DNA of 64,000 nt from an uncultured Alistipes sp. (GTDB lineage: Bacteria > Bacteroidota > Bacteroidia > Bacteroidales > Rikenellaceae). The notes under the pieces are model-generated. The model did not search any database and was not told where the DNA came from. It saw nothing but the letters and a program-made list of their open reading frames with translations. The translations under genes were made by a program, and so were the position numbers. The stretch lies in assembly GCA_944321965.1 (NCBI GenBank), contig CALUNH010000001.1, positions 28,572 to 92,571 of the forward strand, in the 5' to 3' direction. Position 1 is the first letter of the stretch. Each line of letters begins with the position of its first letter. Shown piece by piece: positions 19,150-26,413 of the stretch.

Positions 19150-20844
19150 TTATTCGATCGTGACCTCCGACTCCGAGCCGTCCGACAGGAGGCTGTTCGC
19201 CGCCGTGATCTCCTCCGCATGGATCGTGATCGCCCGGTTCCGGCTCCCCGTCACCTGCAAGGCCGTCGGAAGCCCCGACGGGCAGGTGAACGACTCCGCC
19301 GCGAGGTTCTTCACGTTGTTGAGCTGAAGCGCCGGGCCCTCCTCCGGGACGATCTCCACGTTCCGGAGCACGACGTCCGTCGATTCGTTGATCTGGGCAC
19401 CCGTCTGCGCGTAGATGTGCGTATCCGCCACCGTGACCCGCTCGACGTTCATCTCCGGAAGCCCGTTGAAGAACATCGCACGGCGAGCCCCCCGGCACCA
19501 GACATGCTCGATATGGATATCCCGGAAGGCCGGGGTCGTCTCATCCACCGGAAGGGCCGGAAGATCCGTCGACGCAGCCGCCGATGACCCCTCGGCATGG
19601 GCCTCCGAAGCCGATTTCCCGCCGTAGAAAAGATCGAAAAGCAGAGGTTCCTGGACGATGTTGTTCATCGCGATGTTTTCAATCCGGATGTTCTCGACCA
19701 CTCCCCCGCGGCCCCGCGTCGACTTGAAGCGAAGACCTACGTCCGTACCCGAGAAAATACAGTTGGAAACCAGCACGTTCCGGACACCGCCCGACATCTC
19801 GCTCCCCACGACGAAACCGCCGTGGCCGTGGAAGACGGCACAGTTGTCCACATAGATATTCTCACACGGAATGCCCCGGTCGCGGCCCGCCTGGTCCTTG
19901 CCGCTCTTGATGCAGATGCCGTCGTCGCCCACGTCGAAGCGCGAGCCCGTCAGCACCACGTTCTTACACGACTCGATGTCGATGCCGTCGCTGTTCTGCG
20001 CGTAGTCCGGGCAGCGGACCGTGATGTCACGAACGATCAGGTTCGTGCACATCGCCGGGTGGATGTTCCAGCAGGGCGAATTCTGGAACGTAACCCCTTC
20101 GAGCAGCACGTTCTCGCAGTGGTGGATCGAAACCATCACCGGACGCAGGAAATCGCGCATCCGCTCGAAATCCTCGCGCGTCTCCGCCCACGTCGAGACG
20201 TTCTGGTCGGCACCCGTCGTGGCTCCGAACTTATAACTCTCCGAAGGATACCACGTCCGCCCGTCGTCGGAGAGGACTCCGCCTCTCTTCACCTTCGCCT
20301 GCCATTCGCGCTCCGTGAGCTTGTCGCGCTTCACGGCACGCCACGCATCGCCGTTGCCGTCGATCACACCCTCGCCCGTGATGGCGATGTCCTTCGCCCC
20401 CCGGGCCGAAATCGGAGACTGGCATCGGTAGGTGTCGAGTCCCTCGAAGGTCGTCTCGACAAGCGGGTAGAGCGACTTGTCGTCGCTGAAAACCACCACG
20501 GCATTCCGGTCGAGGTGAAGCTCGATCCGGTCCTTCAGCACGATCGGACCCGTATACCATACGCCCGCAGGTACCGTCACCCGGCCCCCGCCCTGCTCCG
20601 AGAGCGAGGCGATCGCCGCAGCAAAGGCTTCGGTATTGAGCGTGTGGCCGTCACCGCGGCCGCCAAAGTCGGCTACACTCACCGTGCGTGAGGGAATCGC
20701 CGGGTCCGACAACACCGGCATCCAGGAGGGAAGGGCCCCGATCCCGGGATCGGCAGCCGAAGGGCCGAAACACGAGACGGTCAACAACAAAACCGCCGTC
20801 CCGGCCATGACACGTTTCAGGTTCTTCAGAAGAGGTCGTTTCAT
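19150..20844 (-). CDS. GH28 polygalacturonase lipoprotein
   Basis: GH28 enzymes hydrolyse alpha-1,4-galacturonide bonds. The 564-residue protein has a lipoprotein signal peptide ending LTVSC (Cys25) and a parallel beta-helix beginning VADFGGRGDG. All GH28 active-site groups are visible: NSD at 284-286, the Asp pair 307-308 in VGDDGICIKSG, His341 in HGHGG and R372-F-K374. The loop YAQNSDGIDIESC is typical of exo-acting bacterial enzymes, but endo or exo action cannot be settled here. The ATG at 20844 opens the signal peptide. It is the first gene after a 102-base gap with a promoter-like box and is followed closely by the PL1 gene. Confidence 0.94.
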   Translation of the reverse strand: MKRPLLKNLKRVMAGTAVLLLTVSCFGPSAADPGIGALPSWMPVLSDPAIPSRTVSVADFGGRGDGHTLNTEAFAAAIASLSEQGGGRVTVPAGVWYTGPIVLKDRIELHLDRNAVVVFSDDKSLYPLVETTFEGLDTYRCQSPISARGAKDIAITGEGVIDGNGDAWRAVKRDKLTEREWQAKVKRGGVLSDDGRTWYPSESYKFGATTGADQNVSTWAETREDFERMRDFLRPVMVSIHHCENVLLEGVTFQNSPCWNIHPAMCTNLIVRDITVRCPDYAQNSDGIDIESCKNVVLTGSRFDVGDDGICIKSGKDQAGRDRGIPCENIYVDNCAVFHGHGGFVVGSEMSGGVRNVLVSNCIFSGTDVGLRFKSTRGRGGVVENIRIENIAMNNIVQEPLLFDLFYGGKSASEAHAEGSSAAASTDLPALPVDETTPAFRDIHIEHVWCRGARRAMFFNGLPEMNVERVTVADTHIYAQTGAQINESTDVVLRNVEIVPEEGPALQLNNVKNLAAESFTCPSGLPTALQVTGSRNRAITIHAEEITAANSLLSDGSESEVTIE

Positions 20845-20878
20845 TTCGTATCCGTAAAATTTCGCAGTTTCAGGTATA

Positions 20879-20886
20879 CAAAAGTA
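20879..20886 (-). promoter_or_regulatory. -7 promoter box before the GH28 gene
   Basis: The minus strand reads TACTTTTGTATA, the same 12 bases as at the -7 box upstream of susC. It is 35 bases before the GH28 ATG and lacks a clear -33 element, so the two promoters may share an activator. Confidence 0.55.
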
Positions 20887-20946
20887 CGTCGACTCATCCG
20901 TTCCGACCGGGATTTTTTGTCGCAAACGATGTATTTTTCGTCAAAT

Positions 20947-22122
20947 CTATTTCAAACGGCGCACTTCCGCCTCCGGAGCCTCCTCGCCAAGGCGTTCCAG
21001 CATCCGTTCGGGGAACTCGCCGTCGGGAATCTCCTTCAGCCACGAACTCCGACGCCACCACATGTCGAACACGTAGTCGATACGCCCCCCGGCGTCGGGC
21101 GCCAGCTGGAAAAGATAGCTCGTCCGGTCGTCGATACGCGAAACGATCCGATCCGCCGGAACCGCAATCGACAGTCCGACCCGTTCGCGCTCCCACTTCA
21201 GCGTGTCGTTCTCCGGAAAGTCGCAACCCGCGGCCGCAATCGCCGTCTCCGTGCGGCGCACCTCGTTTCCGGCCATCTTCATCACGCCCGTCGTGAAGAG
21301 CAGGCCCGAAAAGTCCCCCTCGATGCGGTTCTCGACCCGCACGTCGCTGTGCCCCGCATAGAGGATATAGCGCGACGTCATCGCAATCTCACGCCCGCCG
21401 TAGCGCCAACCCTCGACCCGCATCTCCACCACCGTGCGCACGGGCCCCTTCGCCACGATCCGAGCCTCCCGCCGGGCAAAGTCCGTGATGTGGATCATCT
21501 TCCGCTTTTCGGCATCCCAGCCCTTGAGCGCCCCGACACCCACCGAACCGAAAACCCGCAGGTTGTCGTAACCATAATCTGCGGCCATCTGTGCATCGCT
21601 CGGATACCACATCGTCTCGGCAAGCTCCAGACGCGGGAGTTTCTTGCCGTAGGTGTCAATCGTCTGCTTCCTGTCGAAGTAGATCCGGTAGGCCGCATAC
21701 TCCGACTCGAAGGCCGGGCCGTGGTGGTGCAGCTTGTGGTACATGTCGTCCTTCGTCGAGGTGACCGTATCCGCCGCCCGCAGCGTCTTGTCCGGATTTT
21801 TCAGCCACATCTGCGCGTGAACCCGGCTCGGAAAGCGGTTCCCGGCCGGTTTCGACGAGTAGACAACCTCGAAATCCCGACTGCCGAAAATGTCGGCCAC
21901 AAAGGCCGCCTCGCCCAGCGGACGATCGAGTTGCGACGGAATCTCGGCGCCCTCCGCCAGCACCCGGACACTCCGGGCCCACACCGGGACATCACGCAGA
22001 ACAACCGGGCAGGAGGTTCTGTTTCCGTCCGTCGTCACCCGATAGCGGGTTTTCAGGCTCCGGGCGGCCAGATCGCCGCCCGTCAGGCACAAAAGCAGCA
22101 AAAGCAGGGAAAAGCGTTTCAT
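20947..22122 (-). CDS. DUF4861-family secreted protein
   Basis: The 391-residue product starts with a strong signal peptide (MKRFSLLLLLLCLTGG) and otherwise resembles the DUF4861 family, which is common in pectin and other uronic-acid loci of Bacteroidetes. Visible segments include YHKLHHHGPAFESEYAAYRIYFD, written here only in part as HKLHHHGPAFESE, and a C-terminal FDMWWRRSSWLKEIP. The histidine cluster and nearby acidic residues could form a metal or sugar site, but no established reaction can be assigned. Its start is two bases after the esterase gene stop, so the two are co-transcribed. A role in processing pectin oligomers is inferred from the neighbourhood only. Confidence 0.75.
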   Translation of the reverse strand: MKRFSLLLLLLCLTGGDLAARSLKTRYRVTTDGNRTSCPVVLRDVPVWARSVRVLAEGAEIPSQLDRPLGEAAFVADIFGSRDFEVVYSSKPAGNRFPSRVHAQMWLKNPDKTLRAADTVTSTKDDMYHKLHHHGPAFESEYAAYRIYFDRKQTIDTYGKKLPRLELAETMWYPSDAQMAADYGYDNLRVFGSVGVGALKGWDAEKRKMIHITDFARREARIVAKGPVRTVVEMRVEGWRYGGREIAMTSRYILYAGHSDVRVENRIEGDFSGLLFTTGVMKMAGNEVRRTETAIAAAGCDFPENDTLKWERERVGLSIAVPADRIVSRIDDRTSYLFQLAPDAGGRIDYVFDMWWRRSSWLKEIPDGEFPERMLERLGEEAPEAEVRRLK

Positions 22123-22123
22123 A

Positions 22124-23530
22124 TCATTTCAGTTTTTCGATGATCCGTTCCAGTTCTTCACGACTCCGCAAGGCCCCCGCCGGAAGTTCCTCCCCGAAGC
22201 TCTGCAAGGCCGTTTCGGAAAGCAACTCCACGCGGCTTTCGTCCGCCTGCGAGAGGTCGAGACCCAGGGTCTCGGCAAAAAAGGCGTAGACCGCCCGCCG
22301 TTTGTTCTCGCCGTAGTCGTGGCGTTCGTCCGCGAAATGGACGTTCCGAACCGCCGACTCCATCCCGTAGAAGCCCCAGATCCGCCGCAGGAAGGGGTAT
22401 TCCAGCGTCGGGCAGGTCGAGGTCCAGTCGCCGCCGTCGCTCACGACCAGCGTCGGGCGTGGGGCCATTGCCGCCGCCAGCAGTTCCGGCGTACAGCTCC
22501 CGCCGCCCGCCAGCGTCACCGGGCGTCCGCTCTCGCACGGGCAGCCCCCGTCGAAGTGCGAAACCAGGTGCACGACCGGAGCCAGCACCGCAAAGCGTCC
22601 GTCGAGCAGCGCCAGCAGCAGCGCGTGCGTCGCACCGCCCGAACCGCCCGTCGCAGCCAAGCGTGTCATATCGATATCGCGGCGCGAGGCCACCACCCAA
22701 TCCGTCACGATCTTCGACCACAAGGCCTGAAGCTGCATCGCGTAGGGCCGTGTATGCGCCTCGCGCCCCACCTGGCGCTCCGAATCGCCCCAGCCGAAGA
22801 TATCCATGTCGACCGCCACGGCACCCATGCGCGCGAAGGTCGCCATACGCAGCTGCTGGTCCGCGCGGTAGCGGCCGCCCTCCCAGTGGCCCGAGGGCGA
22901 AACGATCAGCGGGTGCGGGCCCTTCGCAAGCGGGGCGTAGATCGTGCCGCAGACGTAGAGTCCCGGCAGGGTTTCAAGGGCGTAGTTCCGGGTCGTATAG
23001 CCGTCGTGGCGCACTTCACGCCCCAGCCGCACGTCGGGATCGTCAACTACGCCCCGCAGAAAAGGTTCGAGAGCCAAAGCCTCGCGCGCCTCCGTCAGCA
23101 GGCATTCCCGACGCCGCTCCCACGAAGCGCTGTCGGGGGAAAGCGCCGACAGCCACTGCAGCAGCCGCTCGCCGTCGGCCGGTGTACGGCGATAGTATTC
23201 ATAGGGTTGGACCGTAATCCGGATCTCTCCGCCAGGTGTCGTCCGGCGGCTCCACACCAGATCGGCCGGCCGGAGCAGGTTGTCCAGCGTCTCGTCAAGC
23301 GAATAGGGGCGGATGCGGAAGGCTCCCCAGTTGACCTGAACCGTATCGGGATTGAAGCGCTTGCAGGTGATCCGCACGTCGAAGCGCCGTTCGGCTTCCT
23401 GCAAGAAAACGGTCAGCGGATGCGGGCGCATCGGATCGGAATCGGGAGATGCTGCTGCCCAAACCGGAATCAGGCAGCAAAGGGAGAATAAGCCTCGAAG
23501 AAGAATGCGTATCGGGAATCGCAGCAGCAT
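22124..23530 (-). CDS. Secreted alpha/beta-hydrolase esterase with N-terminal STN-like domain
   Basis: The 468-residue protein has a signal peptide (to about residue 27), then a segment at 36-110 with the pattern of an STN (secretin/TonB N-terminal) domain: PLTVFLQEAERRFDV ... SLDETLDNLL. An alpha/beta-hydrolase domain follows, with nucleophile Ser297 in ATGGSGGA and a probable catalytic His404 in DERHDYGENK. The SPSGHWEGG segment before the oxyanion region recalls esterases of pectin loci (possibly CE19 or acetylesterase type). Removal of methyl or acetyl groups from pectin is inferred. The ATG at 23530 was taken as the start; an in-frame TTG seven codons earlier lies on top of the promoter box. 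It is the first gene of a unit with the DUF4861 gene. Confidence 0.75.
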   Translation of the reverse strand: MLLRFPIRILLRGLFSLCCLIPVWAAASPDSDPMRPHPLTVFLQEAERRFDVRITCKRFNPDTVQVNWGAFRIRPYSLDETLDNLLRPADLVWSRRTTPGGEIRITVQPYEYYRRTPADGERLLQWLSALSPDSASWERRRECLLTEAREALALEPFLRGVVDDPDVRLGREVRHDGYTTRNYALETLPGLYVCGTIYAPLAKGPHPLIVSPSGHWEGGRYRADQQLRMATFARMGAVAVDMDIFGWGDSERQVGREAHTRPYAMQLQALWSKIVTDWVVASRRDIDMTRLAATGGSGGATHALLLALLDGRFAVLAPVVHLVSHFDGGCPCESGRPVTLAGGGSCTPELLAAAMAPRPTLVVSDGGDWTSTCPTLEYPFLRRIWGFYGMESAVRNVHFADERHDYGENKRRAVYAFFAETLGLDLSQADESRVELLSETALQSFGEELPAGALRSREELERIIEKLK

Positions 23531-23548
23531 GGGAAGCGTCTTTTCATG

Positions 23549-23556
23549 CAAAAATA
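23549..23556 (-). promoter_or_regulatory. -7 promoter box before the esterase gene
   Basis: The minus strand reads TATTTTTG, 18 bases before the chosen ATG. The transcript would have a leader of about a dozen bases only. Confidence 0.5.
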
Positions 23557-23576
23557 GGAATTTTCGGCCGCATTTC

Positions 23577-23607
23577 TTTGTATTTACCCAAAAAGATTCT
23601 ATATTTG
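23577..23607 (+). promoter_or_regulatory. Canonical Bacteroidetes promoter of tRNA-Ser
   Basis: TTTG, a 19-base spacer and TATATTTG match the full Bacteroidetes sigma-ABfr consensus. It lies about 40 bases before the tRNA gene. Confidence 0.85.
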
Positions 23608-23645
23608 CACACCCTTTCGGACGGAACAGTCCGCAAAGCGTGCCC

Positions 23646-23737
23646 GGAGAGATGGGTGAGTGGCTGAAACCACCGGTTTGCTAAACCGACGTACGGGGCA
23701 ACCCGTACCACGAGTTCGAATCTCGTTCTCTCCGCCA
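23646..23737 (+). tRNA. tRNA-Ser (anticodon GCU)
   Basis: This 92-base class II tRNA has a 7-bp acceptor stem (GGAGAGA with TCTCTCC), encoded CCA, a T arm with GTTCGAATC and a long variable arm. The anticodon loop TTGCTAA gives anticodon GCU, reading AGC/AGU serine codons. It has its own promoter upstream and a strong terminator downstream. Confidence 0.96.
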
Positions 23738-23742
23738 AGAGA

Positions 23743-23751
23743 GGGGGGGGG
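23743..23751. repeat. Nine-base G tract after tRNA-Ser
   Basis: Nine G in a row begin five bases after the CCA end of tRNA-Ser, in non-coding DNA. Confidence 0.8.
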
Positions 23752-23793
23752 AGTGGAAAAGGAGGTGGAGCAAAACCCTCCGAGATCCCCTGC

Positions 23794-23832
23794 AAAAAAA
23801 TCCCTGCAAACATGGTTTGCAGGGATTTTTTT
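23794..23832 (+). terminator. Terminator of tRNA-Ser
   Basis: A 17-bp perfect inverted repeat (AAAAAAATCCCTGCAAA and its complement) around a short loop ends in seven T. It is symmetrical enough to stop transcription from both sides. Confidence 0.88.
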
Positions 23833-24017
23833 GTCCGGTCGAAATACGAACAGGCTCCGCAGAAGCCGAAATACAGGAAATTAACGACCCGAATCTCCAA
23901 TATTTCAAATTCATTTCAGTTTCAATGGCAACCTTTGCGGCAGGACTTCGGGAGCTCTGCACATTTTTTGCCGCTCCCAACCAATAACCCCGTTGCAAAC
24001 TTATTGAAACAATGCCC

Positions 24018-25307
24018 ATGAAAAAACACCGCCTCCTGCTGCTCGCAGCCATCGCACTCGGTGGCTGCCTCCCGAACTCCGTTTCGGCCCAACAAACCAA
24101 AAAACAGATCGGGAATACCCCAGAAACGGCTCTCATCGAACCCGACTCCACCGGAGAACTCCTCGCTCAACTCCGCAACATGCCCAATATCGAGGTCGGA
24201 AAAGGAATCTCCTTCCGCCCCAAAAGCAACTGGTTCGAACTCACACTCCGATTCCGGATGCAGAACCTCCTGGCACTCTCGTTCGACGACGACTTCACGC
24301 TCACCAAAACCGACGCCCGCGTCAAACGCCTCCGCCTGCGATTCGACGGATACGTCTACTCCCCGAAACTCGTCTACTCCATCCAGTTGGGATTCACAGG
24401 ATACGACGCCGAACTCCTCCCAAACGGAAATATGAACATCGTCCGCGATGCCATCCTCTACTACGTCCCAAGCCCCAAATGGAACATCGGATTCGGACAG
24501 ACCAAGATCAAGGCAAACCGCGCCCGGATCAACTCGTCGAGCGCCCTGCAGTTCGTCGACCGAAGCATCGTCAACAGCGAATTCAACCTCGACCGCGATT
24601 TCGGATTCTTCGGCGAGTACAACCTCGACCGCCAACAGGGATTCGACCTGGCATTCAAAGGCTCCGTAACCCTCGGGGAGGGTCGGAACTGGGGCTCGTC
24701 GAACAACGGAGGACTCGCCTACACCGGACGGCTGGAGCTATATCCCCTGGGGCACTTCTCCGCAAAGGGCGATGTCATCGAGGGGGACTTCATCGGCGAA
24801 GAACAACCCAAAATCCTCCTCGCCGGGGCATACGCCTACAACCACAAGGCCTCTCGCCTCAGCGGACAGCGCGGAGACGTCATGCCCGACAACGCTACCC
24901 GAAATATCGGCTCCTATTTCGTGGACTTCATCCTCAAATACCGCGGATTCGCATTCTACACCGACTTCATGGGACGCACCTGCACCGACCCCCGCTTCGG
25001 GGCCGCAAACTCCGATTTCGTATACACCGGGTGCGGCCTCAACGTCCAGACCAGTTACCTCTTCGACAAGAAATGGGAGATCGCCCTGCGCAACTCAACG
25101 CTCTTCCCCGAACGCGAAATCCACCCGCTGACCGGCTACAAACGACGCAATCAGTCCACGCTGGGAATCACTCGCTACATCATCGGACATTCACTCAAGG
25201 TACAGGCCGACCTCTCCTACCATTTCTACGATCGGGTGACCCACGCCGCAGGAAAACTCCCCGGCAACGGATGGGAATTCAGATTCCAGGTGGAGTTGGG
25301 ATTATAG
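24018..25307 (+). CDS. Outer membrane porin of the phosphate-selective OprP/OprO family
   Basis: The 429-residue protein has a signal peptide (MKKHRLLLLAAIALGG, probably cleaved after VSAQ) and a 16-strand-type barrel with many alternating amphipathic strands, such as GKGISFRPKSNWFELTLRFRMQ and KWEIALRNSTLFPERE, quoted here in pieces. It ends in leucine after a strand WEFRFQVELGL. The pattern fits the porin O/P family, which in Pseudomonas passes phosphate or pyrophosphate; in Bacteroidetes the substrate is generally unknown. Two ATG codons (24012 and 24018) could start it; the second directly opens the signal peptide. Its stop overlaps the convergent exonuclease stop by six bases. No regulator or phosphate gene is adjacent. 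Confidence 0.8.
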   Translation: MKKHRLLLLAAIALGGCLPNSVSAQQTKKQIGNTPETALIEPDSTGELLAQLRNMPNIEVGKGISFRPKSNWFELTLRFRMQNLLALSFDDDFTLTKTDARVKRLRLRFDGYVYSPKLVYSIQLGFTGYDAELLPNGNMNIVRDAILYYVPSPKWNIGFGQTKIKANRARINSSSALQFVDRSIVNSEFNLDRDFGFFGEYNLDRQQGFDLAFKGSVTLGEGRNWGSSNNGGLAYTGRLELYPLGHFSAKGDVIEGDFIGEEQPKILLAGAYAYNHKASRLSGQRGDVMPDNATRNIGSYFVDFILKYRGFAFYTDFMGRTCTDPRFGAANSDFVYTGCGLNVQTSYLFDKKWEIALRNSTLFPEREIHPLTGYKRRNQSTLGITRYIIGHSLKVQADLSYHFYDRVTHAAGKLPGNGWEFRFQVELGL

Positions 25308-25796
25308 GATCTTAAGCGCAATACGCGCGCACGCCTCGGCATCGGCCAGCGCATGGTGGTGGTGTTCGAGGTCGAAACCGCAGGCCGCCGAAACGGTGTG
25401 CAGCTGGTGGTTGGGAAGCCGCCGCCCGAAAACCCGCCGCGAGGCCCGGCACGTACAGTAGAACGTATAACCGGGATAGGGCATCCCGTAAAGCGCAAAC
25501 ACCGCACGAAGGCACCCTTCATCGAAGGGCGAGTTGTGGGCCACAAGCGGAAGCCCCTCGATCAGCGGCGCCACCTCGCGCCATACCTCCGAAAAATCCG
25601 GAGCCTCGGCCGTATCCTCATAGGTCAGTCCGTGGATGGCCGTCGTGAAACGGCTGTAATAGTTCGGGCGCGGACGGATCAGGCTGTAAAACGTATCGCA
25701 CACCTCCCCGCCGCGCACCACAACGACACCCACCGAGCAGACGCTCGTGCGTTGGCCGTTGGCCGTTTCGAAGTCGATGGCCGCAAAATCCTTCAT
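25302..25796 (-). CDS. DnaQ-like 3'-5' exonuclease (DEDDh)
   Basis: The 164-residue protein is a stand-alone DEDDh exonuclease of the DNA polymerase III epsilon type. Exo I is AIDFETANG (Asp8, Glu10), Exo II is AHNSPFDEGCL (Asp92), and Exo III has the H-x4-D pair His147/Asp152 in HHHALADAE. Such proteins trim DNA or RNA 3' ends with two metal ions. The ATG at 25796 was chosen because the conserved core begins four residues later. There is no fused polymerase, UvrC-like or BRCT domain. A -7 box TATCTTTG lies 21 bases upstream. The gene is convergent with the porin gene and shares six bases with it. Confidence 0.87.
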   Translation of the reverse strand: MKDFAAIDFETANGQRTSVCSVGVVVVRGGEVCDTFYSLIRPRPNYYSRFTTAIHGLTYEDTAEAPDFSEVWREVAPLIEGLPLVAHNSPFDEGCLRAVFALYGMPYPGYTFYCTCRASRRVFGRRLPNHQLHTVSAACGFDLEHHHHALADAEACARIALKIL

Positions 25797-25817
25797 GGCG
25801 TGCGCTATTTTCCGTTG

Positions 25818-25825
25818 CAAAGATA
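25818..25825 (-). promoter_or_regulatory. -7 promoter box of the exonuclease gene
   Basis: The minus strand reads TATCTTTG, 21 bases before the ATG. A -33 element was not found at the usual distance. Confidence 0.55.
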
Positions 25826-25871
25826 GGGATTTCCGCGGAAAAGCGAATTGAAAATCGGAAGGGGCAACACA

Positions 25872-25911
25872 AAAAAGCAACGAAAACCGAAATCGGTTTC
25901 CGTTGCTTTTT
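25872..25911. terminator. Long inverted repeat with A and T ends
   Basis: A 19-base arm (AAAAAGCAACGAAAACCGA) pairs with its near-perfect complement across a 2-base loop, giving T runs on both strands. It resembles a bidirectional terminator although no gene ends right beside it. Confidence 0.6.
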
Positions 25912-25983
25912 CATATTCTCCGAACGCAGGTCCGAATCGGAAATTCCTCATCACTCCTTCGGGTTGAAGCGCAGAATGCCGTC

Positions 25984-26148
25984 GGAAACCCCACAAAGGC
26001 CCTTCCGCCCCTAAAACCCCTTTCTTAAAGGGGCTTTTTGCATCGTCAAAAAGCCCCGCAAAAACCGACCGGCTTAAGAAGCCGGATTTATGGGCGAAGG
26101 AATGTTGAAAGGATCGGAAGCAAATCACCGCTCCCGACGGTCGAAGCG
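25984..26148. repeat. Intergenic repeat element, copy 1
   Basis: This 165-base unit begins GGAAACCCC and contains two hairpins, CCCCTTTCTTAAAGGGG and CCGGCTTAAGAAGCCGG. It ends near GGTCGAAGCG. It is repeated with few changes 203 bases further on. Confidence 0.85.
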
Positions 26149-26186
26149 TGAATCCGCATACGACCGTCGAGGCGCGGAACCGCTTC

Positions 26187-26350
26187 GGAAACCCTACAAA
26201 GGCCCTTCCGCCCCTAAAACCCCTTTCTTAAAGGGGTTTTTATATCGTCAAAAAGCCCCGCAAATACCGACCGGCTTAAGAAGCCGGATTTATGGGCTAA
26301 GGAATGTTGAAAGGATCGGAAGCAAATCACCGCTCCCGACGGTCGAAGCG
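26187..26350. repeat. Intergenic repeat element, copy 2
   Basis: This is a second copy in the same orientation, with the same two hairpins and the same ending. Only scattered substitutions distinguish it from copy 1, and spacers of unrelated sequence flank it. Confidence 0.85.
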
Positions 26351-26362
26351 CGGGACCGGCCC

Positions 26363-26413
26363 GGAAACCCCTTGAAGCCACCTTCGCCCATAGAACCCCT
26401 TTCTTAAAGGGGC
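26363..26413. repeat. Intergenic repeat element, truncated copy 3
   Basis: Only the start (GGAAACCCC) and the first hairpin (CCCCTTTCTTAAAGGGG) are kept. The hairpin runs up to the guaA stop codon and may serve as the guaA terminator. Confidence 0.7.

Larger units (their letters stand above)
25797..26412. other. Gene-free repeat-rich gap between exonuclease and guaA
   Basis: This 616-base stretch contains the exonuclease promoter box, a 19-bp-stem hairpin and two full copies plus one partial copy of a 165-base repeat. No gene was recognised in it. Confidence 0.75.

Noticed and set aside
23549-23551. TTG as start of the esterase
   Set aside because: It lies within the -7 box, and the ATG at 23530 directly opens the signal peptide.
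25984-26413. Possible insertion sequence or CRISPR
   Set aside because: There is no transposase, terminal inverted repeats or regular spacers. It is better described as a repeated non-coding element.
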